Notes: generated by a model not told the origin, from the letters alone. Positions 1 through 6,274 are shown, counted from the first letter of the stretch. The stretch is 6,274 bases of DNA from Clostridiales bacterium UBA6363 (GCA_002438865.1 DJRJ01000070.1:751-7024), one strand, 5' to 3'. A program made the numbers and translations.

Positions 1-405
1 GACGATTATATCACAAAGCCGTTCAATATACGAGAGGTAACCGCACGCATAAAGGCAATTTTGCGGCGTGTAAACCCCGAACCCAAGGGCGACCGTGAAA
101 AGGTGATAGTATCGGGCGATATACGCCTCGATTATAATTTCAGACGTGTTCTCGTGAAAGGTCAGGCAGTGGAGCTTACGAGCAAGGAGTTCGATTTGCT
201 GGAGCTGTTTTTGAGAAATCCCGGCAAGGTGTACACACGTGAAAATCTTCTCGATATTGCATGGGGGTTTGATTACCCCGGCGATGTGCGCACCGTTGAT
301 GTGCATATACGCCGTTTAAGGGAAAAAATCGAGCAAAACCCTGCCGAGCCGAGATATATAAGAACAAAGTGGGGTGTGGGATATTATTATAAACAGGAAC
401 AGTAA
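1..405 (+). CDS. Response regulator, OmpR/PhoB family (C-terminal part, 5' end outside window)
   Basis: This is a cytoplasmic DNA-binding response regulator, the output half of a two-component system, with 134 codons visible. The open frame runs in from base 1, so there is no start here. It opens with DDYITKPF, which carries the conserved Lys-Pro (visible residues 6-7) at the end of a receiver domain, followed by the last receiver helix. The phospho-acceptor Asp lies upstream of the window. A winged-helix DNA-binding domain fills residues about 37-132. It has the family's LTSKEFDLLELF helix, the recognition helix RTVDVHIRRLREKIE (about 97-111) and the wing YIRTKWGVGYYY (about 119-130). Full-length members are about 225-235 residues, so roughly 95-100 are missing. 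The 3' end overlaps the next gene, a histidine kinase that is its likely partner. The subfamily is certain; the target genes cannot be read from sequence. Confidence 0.95.
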   Translation, partial: DDYITKPFNIREVTARIKAILRRVNPEPKGDREKVIVSGDIRLDYNFRRVLVKGQAVELTSKEFDLLELFLRNPGKVYTRENLLDIAWGFDYPGDVRTVDVHIRRLREKIEQNPAEPRYIRTKWGVGYYYKQEQ

Positions 406-1861
406 GCTTGTAAGCAAATTCCGCCGTATTTCACATTCGATGCGCTTTATGATGATAGCGACCTATTTTGCCGTTATAGTCACAACGCTTGTGCTTATGA
501 GTTTGTATATAATAGGTTTTCTGAGCGATAATCTGTACTCGGCGGAGCGTGTGGATATGTTTGCGAAAGCGAATATAATAGCGCAGAATGTTTCCGAGGT
601 TTGGGAAAACGACGCCTCTGCGGCGGCGGAAAGATTCAGAGAACCTGCCGACAGATGCCTTGCCGGAACAAATATACGGGGTGTTGTCGTAAACAAATCC
701 TATACGGTGCTTTACGATACAAATACCGAATCGGAAATGACCGGCAAGATTTTTATGCGTGACGTATTAAGGCGTGCGCTTATGGGCGAGCAGGTGCAGA
801 TGATGAACGACAGCGAGTCGGATCAGAAAATGCTCTATATTGCCGTACCCGTTGCCGTAAACGGGCAGATTGTGGGCGGCGTGTACCTTGCGCAGACGGT
901 CGAAAGCATAGTGACCACAATACGCACTATCCGCACAAGCCTTATAATATTTTCGGTGCTTATCACGCTTTTAATAGGTATGCTCAGTCTTGGTTTAAGT
1001 TATATAATAACGTCGCCTATGGAGGAGTTTACCGAGGCGGCAAAGGAAATTTCAAAGGGGAATTTCTCAAAGCGTGTCAAAGTAAAGGGTCACGGCGAAA
1101 TAGCGGAAATGGCAAACGCACTGAATTATATGTGCGAGGAATTGAGCCAGATAGAGGAAAAACGCCGCAAATTCGTGTCGGACGCATCTCACGAGCTTAA
1201 AACGCCCATGACCGGCATTAAGCTTATATGCGACAGCCTTGTTTCGATAGATAATCCCGATCCCGAAATGGTGAAGGAGTTTATGCGTGATATGTCCGAC
1301 GAGGTAGACAGACTTACGAGAATTGTCGAAAGGCTTTTGGCGCTTACAAAGCTTGACGCAGGCGGCGGCTCGGTAAAAATGGAAAAGAGCGATATTCGTC
1401 TGCTTACGGGGCATATTGTCAAAAAGCTTTCGCCCATTGCGGCAGAGCGGAATATCACAATAAATACAGACTATCACGAGGACTTGTTTGCGCCTGTGCT
1501 TATGGATTATGACAGGCTGTATGAGGCAGTCTACAACGTGCTTGACAATGCGGTAAAATATTCACCGCCCGACAGTACGGTTACGGTAGACGTATCGGAA
1601 AAGGACGAATGGGTGCTTATAAAAATAACCGACAGCGGACCCGGTATTCCGGAGGAGGCACGTGACAGGATATTCGAGCGTTTTTACCGCCTTGACGATT
1701 CACGTGCGAGGGAAACGGGCGGAACGGGACTCGGACTCTCGATTGCGAAGGAGGCTGTCGTACTGCACGGCGGAAGTATAACCGTTTCCGACGGCGAGGA
1801 TGGCGGCAGTGTGTTCACAATTATTCTTCCGCTCGATAACGGAGGTGAGAGTACCGTATGA
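374..1861 (+). CDS. Membrane sensor histidine kinase (HAMP, HisKA, HATPase_c)
   Basis: This 495-residue kinase should autophosphorylate and pass phosphate to the upstream response regulator. Order of parts: short basic cytoplasmic N-terminus; membrane segment 1 (about 24-50); extracytoplasmic sensor region (about 51-186), perhaps PAS/CACHE-like but not assignable by eye; membrane segment 2 (about 188-212); HAMP (about 213-265); HisKA with HELKTP at 273-278, where H273 is the phosphorylated residue; and an ATPase domain with N-box NVLDNAVKYS (388-397), DSGPGIP (420-426), FERFYR (434-439) and GGTGLGLSIAKE (449-460). All catalytic boxes are intact. The start is uncertain. GTG at 374 overlaps the regulator by 32 nt with only a poor ribosome site. 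ATG at 440 would drop 22 residues, still just ahead of segment 1, but has no ribosome site either. The end overlaps the next ATG by 4 nt, which suggests translational coupling. The signal sensed is unknown. Confidence 0.95.
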   Translation: MWDIIINRNSKLVSKFRRISHSMRFMMIATYFAVIVTTLVLMSLYIIGFLSDNLYSAERVDMFAKANIIAQNVSEVWENDASAAAERFREPADRCLAGTNIRGVVVNKSYTVLYDTNTESEMTGKIFMRDVLRRALMGEQVQMMNDSESDQKMLYIAVPVAVNGQIVGGVYLAQTVESIVTTIRTIRTSLIIFSVLITLLIGMLSLGLSYIITSPMEEFTEAAKEISKGNFSKRVKVKGHGEIAEMANALNYMCEELSQIEEKRRKFVSDASHELKTPMTGIKLICDSLVSIDNPDPEMVKEFMRDMSDEVDRLTRIVERLLALTKLDAGGGSVKMEKSDIRLLTGHIVKKLSPIAAERNITINTDYHEDLFAPVLMDYDRLYEAVYNVLDNAVKYSPPDSTVTVDVSEKDEWVLIKITDSGPGIPEEARDRIFERFYRLDDSRARETGGTGLGLSIAKEAVVLHGGSITVSDGEDGGSVFTIILPLDNGGESTV

Positions 1862-2784
1862 AAAAGAAATGGATAATCATTGCGGCGGCGGTGCTTGCCA
1901 TAGCGGTGTTTGCATTAGTTATGATTTTTGTGCGCACAGACCGTGACAGCCGTAAAATGCAATGCGAACTGTATTTCTTAAACGACGCCGAAACATCGCT
2001 TGTTTCGGAAAGGCGTGCGGTGAAATACAAAAGTTCGGCGGATATTTTGGAAAATATCGTGCTGGAGCTTGTAAAAGGTCCCAAAGCGTCGGGAAATAAG
2101 CGTATTATGAGCAAAAACGTTACGCTCAACAGCCTTACAATGGAAAACGGCGGCAACGTCTGCGTTGATTTTTCATCATCGTACCTTACGGGCGACAGCA
2201 CAAGGGACGCTTTAAGCACGTATGCGGTGGTAAAGACTTTAAGCACCGTAAACAATGTTTACGGTGTTAAGTTGACGGTTGACGGCGAGGAACTTAAAAA
2301 CGCCGACGGTACGGCAATGGAATATCTCACATCTGCTGACATCAACCTGCCTACCGATACCTACACAAGCGAAATGAAAAATATAGCCTTGTATTTCCCC
2401 GAAAAGGAAACGAACAAGCTTAGGAAAGAGGACAGAATTGTTAAAATTATCGACCAGCAGCCCGTTGAGCAGTATATAATAAACGAGCTTATCAACGGCA
2501 CACAGGACAGCACTCTGAACAATGCGCTCAATAAGGACACAACGCTCCTTTCGGTCGATGTTTACAATGATATTTGCTTTGTGAATTTCAAATCCGACTT
2601 CACCGAGAAAAATTCGGGGAACGAGGCTAAAGAAAAAACGGTTATTTATTCGATAGTTGCGTCGCTGACGGAGCTTCCGCATGTACGCCGTGTTCAGTTC
2701 CTCTTGGACGGAAAAAAAGCCGATAAATTCGGCAGTATTAATATAGGCAATCCGTTCACAAGGAATGCCAGTATGTTTAATTAA
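1858..2784 (+). CDS. Membrane-anchored protein with two GerMN domains
   Basis: This 308-residue protein has a Lys-rich start and one hydrophobic segment (about 5-25), then two copies of a GerMN-type domain predicted to lie outside the membrane. Copy 1 spans about 36-147 and copy 2 about 175-290. Both follow one pattern: a start like ELYF or ALYF, a helix (ILENIVLELVKGP; VEQYIINELINGT), a strand ending VCVDFSS or CFVNFKS, a helix (YAVVKTLSTV; YSIVASLTEL), and a closing VKLTVDGEEL or VQFLLDGKKA. GerM of Bacillus, a sporulation and germination lipoprotein, also carries two such domains. No lipobox Cys follows the hydrophobic stretch here, so a transmembrane anchor or uncleaved signal is more likely than a lipoprotein. 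The ATG lies in the kinase stop (ATGA), with ribosome site GGAGGTGA (1841-1848) 9 nt upstream. Its operon place suggests it assists or modulates the kinase; this is inference. Confidence 0.88.
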   Translation: MKKKWIIIAAAVLAIAVFALVMIFVRTDRDSRKMQCELYFLNDAETSLVSERRAVKYKSSADILENIVLELVKGPKASGNKRIMSKNVTLNSLTMENGGNVCVDFSSSYLTGDSTRDALSTYAVVKTLSTVNNVYGVKLTVDGEELKNADGTAMEYLTSADINLPTDTYTSEMKNIALYFPEKETNKLRKEDRIVKIIDQQPVEQYIINELINGTQDSTLNNALNKDTTLLSVDVYNDICFVNFKSDFTEKNSGNEAKEKTVIYSIVASLTELPHVRRVQFLLDGKKADKFGSINIGNPFTRNASMFN

Positions 2785-2800
2785 AAATTGTGCTCTGCAC

Positions 2801-2819
2801 GGGAAGGAATAAATTTATG
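2801..2819 (+). promoter_or_regulatory. Ribosome binding site that fixes the rhaB start
   Basis: The sequence GGGAAGGAAT (2801-2810) places an AAGGA-type Shine-Dalgarno core about 8 nt before ATG at 2817. An in-frame GTG at 2790 would add nine residues (start VLCTGRNKF) but has no ribosome site. The protein starting at 2817 begins MKKVYKYLAFDFG, which lines up with the N-terminus of known rhamnulokinases. ATG 2817 is therefore preferred. Confidence 0.85.
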
Positions 2820-4301
2820 AAAAAAGTATACAAGTATTTAGCGTTTGACTTCGGAGCATCGTCGGGACGTGCCATGCTCGCCAAGTTTGACGGAGAGAAA
2901 ATCACACTGGAGGAAAAGCACCGCTTTTCAAACGATCCCGTTAATATAAACGGTAATCTGTACTGGGACGTGTTGAGATTGTTTTTTGAAATTAAGCAGG
3001 GCATTTTAAAGTGCGTAAATTCGGGCGACCGTGATATTGACAGCATAGGCATAGACACCTGGGGCGTTGACTACGGACTTCTCGACAAGAACGGAAAGCT
3101 TCTGGAAAATCCGTACCACTACCGTGACAAGCGCACCGAAGGTATGTATGACGAGGCGTTTAAGCTTGTTCCCAAGGAGGAAATCTTCAAAAATACGGGA
3201 ATTGCGTTCAATTGGTTCAATACGGTTTATCAGCTGCTTTCGGCGTCACGCTCGGGAGATTCGGCGCTTAAAAATGCGGACACGCTCCTGTTTATGCCCG
3301 ACCTTTTCAATTATTTTCTCACGGGCGAAAAGAAAACGGAGTACACCGTTGCCTCCACCTCGCAGATGTTCGACAGCGAAAAGCACGAATGGGCGTATGA
3401 TATGCTTAAAAAGATGAATATCCCGACCGATATGCTTACCGATGTCATTTACCCCGGCGAGATTGTCGGCAAGGTGAAAAAAGAATTGGCGGAGGAATTG
3501 GGAATAGATGAAGTTCCTGTTGTTGCGGTTGCGTCGCACGATACAGGCTCGGCGGTTGCGTCAGTGCCTGTTACCGATACAAAGGATTTCATATATATTT
3601 CATCGGGAACATGGTCGCTTATGGGCGTAGAGCTTGATAAGCCGAATATAAGCGATAAAGCACTCAAGCATAATTTCACAAACGAGGGCGGAGTGGACAA
3701 GACAATACGTTTCCTCAAAAACATTATGGGTATGTGGCTCATACAGGAGTCAAAGCGTCAGTGGGAGCGTGAAGGCGCAGTGTTAAGCTTTAACGACCTC
3801 GAACAGGCGGCAAGAAGCTCCGAGCCGTTCGCAAGCTTTATCGATCCCGATTATGAGGAGTTCCAGACGCCCGGCAATATGCCCGAAAGAATAAGGGAAT
3901 ACTGCCGTAAAACAGGTCAGAAAGTGCCCGAAACAAAAGGCGAGGTAATACGCTGTATTGCGGAAAGCCTTGCGTTCAAGTACCGCAGTACCGTTGAAGG
4001 TATGGAGGAGGTTACCGGCAATACATATAATGTTATAAACATTGTCGGCGGAGGAATAAAGGATAAAATGATATGCCAGTTCTCCGCAAATGCCACAAAG
4101 CGTACCGTAAGCGCAGGTCCCGTCGAGGCAACAAGCATCGGTAACGTTATCGTTCAGGCTATTGCGTCGGGAGCGGTGAAGAACCTTCAGGAGGGCAGAG
4201 AGATAGTCCGCCGCAGTTTTGATATTGCGGAATATACTCCCGCCGACAGCGAGGAATGGGATAAGGCATACGAAACGTGGAAAAAAATCGTAAACAAATA
4301 A
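2817..4301 (+). CDS. rhaB: Rhamnulokinase (FGGY carbohydrate kinase)
   Basis: This enzyme phosphorylates L-rhamnulose with ATP to rhamnulose 1-phosphate in the cytoplasm, the second step of L-rhamnose breakdown. The 494 residues match the family's usual length (E. coli RhaB is 489). Motifs shared with E. coli RhaB: N-terminal phosphate loop DFGASSGR (11-18); IDTWGVDYGLLD (79-90); YRDKRT in the sugar region; MPDLFNYFLTG; VAVASHDTGSAV, with the likely catalytic base D242; SSGTWSLMG (262-270); NIMGMWLIQES; and the C-terminal ATP-site pieces IVGGGIKD (409-416) and GPVEATSIGN (434-443). The rhamnulokinase-type TWGVD and IMGMWL signatures argue against xylulokinase, glycerol kinase or fuculokinase. 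No rhamnose isomerase, aldolase, transporter or regulator is in the window, so the gene is an orphan here. Only 32 nt separate it from the GerMN gene, with no terminator between; a strong terminator follows. Confidence 0.93.
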   Translation: MKKVYKYLAFDFGASSGRAMLAKFDGEKITLEEKHRFSNDPVNINGNLYWDVLRLFFEIKQGILKCVNSGDRDIDSIGIDTWGVDYGLLDKNGKLLENPYHYRDKRTEGMYDEAFKLVPKEEIFKNTGIAFNWFNTVYQLLSASRSGDSALKNADTLLFMPDLFNYFLTGEKKTEYTVASTSQMFDSEKHEWAYDMLKKMNIPTDMLTDVIYPGEIVGKVKKELAEELGIDEVPVVAVASHDTGSAVASVPVTDTKDFIYISSGTWSLMGVELDKPNISDKALKHNFTNEGGVDKTIRFLKNIMGMWLIQESKRQWEREGAVLSFNDLEQAARSSEPFASFIDPDYEEFQTPGNMPERIREYCRKTGQKVPETKGEVIRCIAESLAFKYRSTVEGMEEVTGNTYNVINIVGGGIKDKMICQFSANATKRTVSAGPVEATSIGNVIVQAIASGAVKNLQEGREIVRRSFDIAEYTPADSEEWDKAYETWKKIVNK

Positions 4302-4330
4302 TCATATAACGCTGAAAGATTTCATATCAT
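4301..4330 (+). promoter_or_regulatory. Possible sigma-E sporulation promoter for sipL
   Basis: TCATATA (4302-4308) resembles the Bacillus sigma-E -35 (KMATATT). CATATCAT (4323-4330) fits six of eight positions of the -10 (CATACAMT), with 14 nt between the two boxes. Transcription would begin near 4337, inside the right arm of the rhaB terminator, so the new RNA could not refold that hairpin. The leader would be about 60 nt. sipL is sigma-E dependent in C. difficile, which makes the match plausible, but short AT-rich matches arise easily by chance. Confidence 0.3.
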
Positions 4331-4350
4331 TAGGTATGAAATCTTTTTTT
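4315..4350 (+). terminator. Rho-independent terminator after rhaB
   Basis: The left arm AAAGATTTCATATC (4315-4328) pairs with GGTATGAAATCTTT (4333-4346) over 14 bp with a single U-G pair. The loop is ATTA, and the T-run covers 4344-4350. The hairpin starts 14 nt after the rhaB stop. It ends rhaB (and any read-through from the two-component operon) and separates it from sipL. Confidence 0.9.
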
Positions 4351-4397
4351 ATTGCGGACAAAGATTTATTTGCGCTTACAGAAAGGAATGATAATAA

Positions 4398-5918
4398 ATG
4401 GAGTTAATAAAAGAAACAGTCAGCATCAGCGAGAGCGTGTGCAGCGGAAAAACACAGGTTATGTCGGACGGAGATGTGTTCGTTCCCGACATAAAGCCCG
4501 ATATGCTTAAAATTTTGCAGGTGGACGCAGTGTCATACATATCCGAAACAGCCGTGTCCGACGGCAAATTAAATATATCGGGACGGATTTGCGTGACGGT
4601 GCTGTACGTCCCCGATTGCGAAAACGAAAAAATACGCAGTATGAACGCCTCGTTTGATTTCTCGCAGAAGGTTGAAAATAACAGAATAGAGTCGGGTATG
4701 TCGGTATCGGCGGCGTCAAACGTGGACAGACTGGAGTTCTCGGCGCTTAATTCGAGAAAGTTAAGGATAAAAGCCATTGTGGGAATAGATTATGAGGTGG
4801 CGGACATCAGAAGAACGGAAATAGCCGGCGGTACGGAAAGCGAAAGTGCGGAGGTGGTAACAAAAACACTGCGTGTTTCGGACGTGACCGATATGTGCCG
4901 AAAGGATTTTTCCGTGCGTGAGAAAATAGAAATACCGAGCGGTCAAAGCTCAATAAACGAAATCCTCAAAACAGACGTCAGAATTTCCGATACGGAATAC
5001 AAAACCGTTACGGGAAAGATAATTGTAAAAGGCACTGCCTGCATTTGCGTGCTGTATACGGACGACAAGTGCAATATAGAGTTTACCGAGGCGGAAATTC
5101 CGTTTACCGAGGTGTTCGACTGCGACAGCGCATATGAAAACACCGTATGCGATATAGATTTTTACGTTTCCGAGGTAACAAGCACGGTGTCGGAGGACAG
5201 CGACGGCGACAGGCGCATAATAGAGATAAACGCCGACGTTTCGACAAACATAAAAGCGACCGACAGCACGGAAATCGAGATTTTGAGCGACTGCTATGAG
5301 CCGTATATGAAAACGGAAATAACAAAGCATACTCTTAAAATAGAGGAAATAACGGAAAGACCGAGTACACAGCTTACCCTGCGCGAGATTATAGAATTTC
5401 CCGATGATGTGCCGGAGGTTACGGGCGTTTACAACGTTATAGCACGTCCCGAAATTTCAAGAGCGGAGATGCAGAACGGAAAACTTGTGTGCGAGGGCAG
5501 TGTCGAAACATATGTGCTGTACCTGTCGGACAGCTCGGAAAATCCCGTCTACAGCCTGAAAAAGAGCATACCGTTTTCAAGTACAATCGACTGCACAAAT
5601 ACGGGCGAGCCGAGGGTCAAGGCAGAGGTAAAGCATACGGGATATAATCTCAACGCCGCAGGCGAGCTGGAGTTAAGGTGCATACTGGCGATAAATGCGG
5701 AGCTTGCGTCTGTCAGCGAAACGGAGGTAATAGACGAGGTAACGGAAAGCGAAGCCGAAAAAATGCGTGGAATGGTGATATACTTTGTGCAGGACGGTGA
5801 TACTCTCTGGGAAACGGCAAAACGGTATCGTGTTCCGCAGCAGGAAATAATTAAGTTCAATAATCTTGAGGACGATAAATTGCAGCGTGGTATGAGGCTG
5901 TTTATACCCGTGGGTTAA
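4398..5918 (+). CDS. sipL: SipL-like spore morphogenesis protein (three SPOCS/DUF3794-type repeats + LysM)
   Basis: In C. difficile, SipL binds SpoIVA and helps attach the coat layers to the forespore in the mother cell. This 506-residue protein has that layout. Three related beta-rich repeats are visible, with cores LNISGRICVTVLY (58-70), IIVKGTACICVLY (208-220) and KLVCEGSVETYVLY (362-375). Each is followed about 15-25 residues later by a segment such as FDFSQKVE, IPFTEVFD or IPFSSTID. A C-terminal LysM domain (about 459-506) shows VQDGDTLWETAKRYRV, the FNNL turn and the closing LRRG-like QRGMRLFIPVG. There is no signal peptide or membrane segment, consistent with a mother-cell cytoplasmic protein. 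It has 13 cysteines, many for its size. ATG 4398 is chosen because AAAGGA (4382-4387) precedes it by 10 nt. The gene stands alone between two terminators. Homology is firm; exact equivalence to SipL is likely, not proven. Confidence 0.87.
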   Translation: MELIKETVSISESVCSGKTQVMSDGDVFVPDIKPDMLKILQVDAVSYISETAVSDGKLNISGRICVTVLYVPDCENEKIRSMNASFDFSQKVENNRIESGMSVSAASNVDRLEFSALNSRKLRIKAIVGIDYEVADIRRTEIAGGTESESAEVVTKTLRVSDVTDMCRKDFSVREKIEIPSGQSSINEILKTDVRISDTEYKTVTGKIIVKGTACICVLYTDDKCNIEFTEAEIPFTEVFDCDSAYENTVCDIDFYVSEVTSTVSEDSDGDRRIIEINADVSTNIKATDSTEIEILSDCYEPYMKTEITKHTLKIEEITERPSTQLTLREIIEFPDDVPEVTGVYNVIARPEISRAEMQNGKLVCEGSVETYVLYLSDSSENPVYSLKKSIPFSSTIDCTNTGEPRVKAEVKHTGYNLNAAGELELRCILAINAELASVSETEVIDEVTESEAEKMRGMVIYFVQDGDTLWETAKRYRVPQQEIIKFNNLEDDKLQRGMRLFIPVG

Positions 5919-5925
5919 GCGGAGC

Positions 5926-5970
5926 AAATATGCATACCGAAAGTTTTTGACTTTCGGTGTGCATATTTTT
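5926..5970 (+). terminator. Rho-independent terminator after sipL
   Basis: The left arm at 5926-5944 (AAATATGCATACCGAAAGT) pairs with 5950-5968 over 19 bp, with one U-G pair and the loop TTTTG. T residues run 5966-5970, partly within the stem. The hairpin starts 7 nt after the sipL stop and isolates it from the tRNA operon. Confidence 0.9.
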
Positions 5971-5975
5971 GATGT

Positions 5976-6029
5976 AAAAAATAAAAAGTTAAAAAAAGTA
6001 TTGACAAACAGAAACGGTTTTGTTATAAT
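5976..6029 (+). promoter_or_regulatory. Consensus sigma-A promoter with A-rich UP element for the serine tRNA operon
   Basis: TTGACA (6001-6006) and TATAAT (6024-6029) are both perfect matches and are 17 nt apart, the ideal spacing. An A-tract stretch (5976-5999) directly upstream looks like an UP element that contacts the RNA polymerase alpha subunit, as is common for stable RNA promoters. The predicted start near 6035-6037 leaves a leader of about 14 nt before the tRNA, to be removed by RNase P. Confidence 0.95.
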
Positions 6030-6049
6030 ATACAAGTCGACTGCGATAT

Positions 6050-6138
6050 GGAGAGATGTCTGAGTGGTTGAAAGAGCCGGTCTTGAAAACCGGTGACGGT
6101 TCCGCCGTCCGCGGGTTCGAATCCCGCTCTCTCCTCCA
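6050..6138 (+). tRNA. tRNA-Ser, anticodon UGA
   Basis: This 89-nt class II tRNA reads UCA and related serine codons. Acceptor GGAGAGA (6050-6056) pairs with TCTCTCC (6128-6134). The D stem is TCT/AGA. The anticodon stem is CCGGT/ACCGG with loop CTTGAAA, anticodon TGA at 6084-6086. The long variable arm GACGG/CCGTC is typical of serine tRNAs, and the T arm is GCGGG TTCGAAT CCCGC. CCA is encoded (6136-6138). The discriminator base at 6135 is T rather than the G usual in bacterial tRNA-Ser. It is the first gene behind the consensus promoter, and no terminator separates it from the second tRNA 85 nt on. Confidence 0.97.
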
Positions 6139-6223
6139 TTTTAATTTAATATTGTACTGCAGACATAAAAGATAATTGCGGATTAGAAGGCAGCGGTTAT
6201 TCGGAATGTGTGCAAATCCTTAC

Positions 6224-6274
6224 GGAGAAGTACTCAAGAGGCCGAAGAGGCGCCCCTGCTAAGGGTGTAGGTCG
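6224..6274 (+). tRNA. tRNA-Ser, anticodon GCU (3' part outside window)
   Basis: The 5' acceptor strand GGAGAAG (6224-6230) is followed by TA and a D arm with stem CTC/GAG. The anticodon stem is CGCCC/GGGTG with loop CTGCTAA, anticodon GCT at 6258-6260, which reads AGC and AGU. The long variable arm begins at the window edge. The T arm, 3' acceptor strand and CCA are not visible, so stem pairing cannot be checked. It is probably co-transcribed with tRNA-Ser(UGA): the 85-nt A/T-rich-to-mixed spacer (6139-6223) shows neither a terminator nor a convincing promoter. Confidence 0.93.

Noticed and set aside
1067..1477. Reverse-strand open frame of 136 codons inside the kinase gene
   Set aside because: It lies entirely opposite the conserved HAMP/HisKA coding sequence, shows no domain pattern, and has no independent support.
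1858..1935. GerMN protein as a lipoprotein
   Set aside because: No Cys follows the hydrophobic segment. The first cysteine is residue 36, well past any lipobox position.
2239..2682. Reverse-strand open frame of 147 codons inside the GerMN gene
   Set aside because: It is antisense to conserved GerMN sequence and has no recognisable motif or promoter.
2755..2781. Promoter-like TTCACA (2755-2760) and TTTAAT (2776-2781) ahead of rhaB
   Set aside because: Each box fits five of six consensus bases, but the spacer is only 15 nt, and the match lies inside the GerMN coding end. Not strong enough to annotate.
2790..2800. Small hairpin GTGC-TCT-GCAC between the GerMN gene and rhaB as a terminator
   Set aside because: It has only four base pairs and no following T-run.
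4302..4397. Riboswitch or leader RNA before sipL
   Set aside because: The only structure is the rhaB terminator. The rest (4351-4381) is short and shows no paired architecture.
5673..6035. Reverse-strand open frame running from the tRNA promoter back into sipL
   Set aside because: It crosses the sipL terminator and the consensus tRNA promoter and covers the LysM coding region. It is a by-product of those sequences.

Overview
The window looks like chromosome from an anaerobic, spore-forming Firmicute of the class Clostridia. The case rests on a SipL-type spore morphogenesis protein (three SPOCS/DUF3794-type repeats plus LysM), a GerMN-domain protein, AGGAGG-like ribosome binding sites, frequent ATA isoleucine codons, and textbook sigma-A and Rho-independent signals. 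The genus cannot be named from sequence alone. All genes are on the + strand and no mobile element is visible.

Layout. Positions 1-405 hold the C-terminal part of an OmpR/PhoB-type response regulator whose start lies before the window. It overlaps a membrane sensor histidine kinase (374-1861). The kinase overlaps by 4 nt (ATGA) a membrane-anchored protein with two GerMN domains (1858-2784). After 32 nt with no terminator comes a rhamnulokinase, rhaB (2817-4301), closed by a strong terminator (4315-4350). Next is a sipL-like gene (4398-5918) with its own terminator (5926-5970). A consensus sigma-A promoter with an A-rich upstream element (5976-6029) then drives a serine tRNA operon: tRNA-Ser(UGA) at 6050-6138 and tRNA-Ser(GCU) from 6224, cut off by the window end.

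How the parts fit. The regulator, kinase and GerMN protein form a tightly coupled signalling unit. Its make-up recalls the actinobacterial MtrA-MtrB-LpqB system, where a GerMN-bearing extracytoplasmic protein is encoded behind the kinase. That parallel is an inference. rhaB may be read from the same transcript, although its metabolic role has no obvious link. sipL is separately transcribed, and a possible sporulation sigma-E promoter for it overlaps the rhaB terminator. I see no clearly new system. The points most worth checking are the two-component/GerMN operon, the overlapping terminator/promoter, and the unusual U73 discriminator base of tRNA-Ser(UGA).
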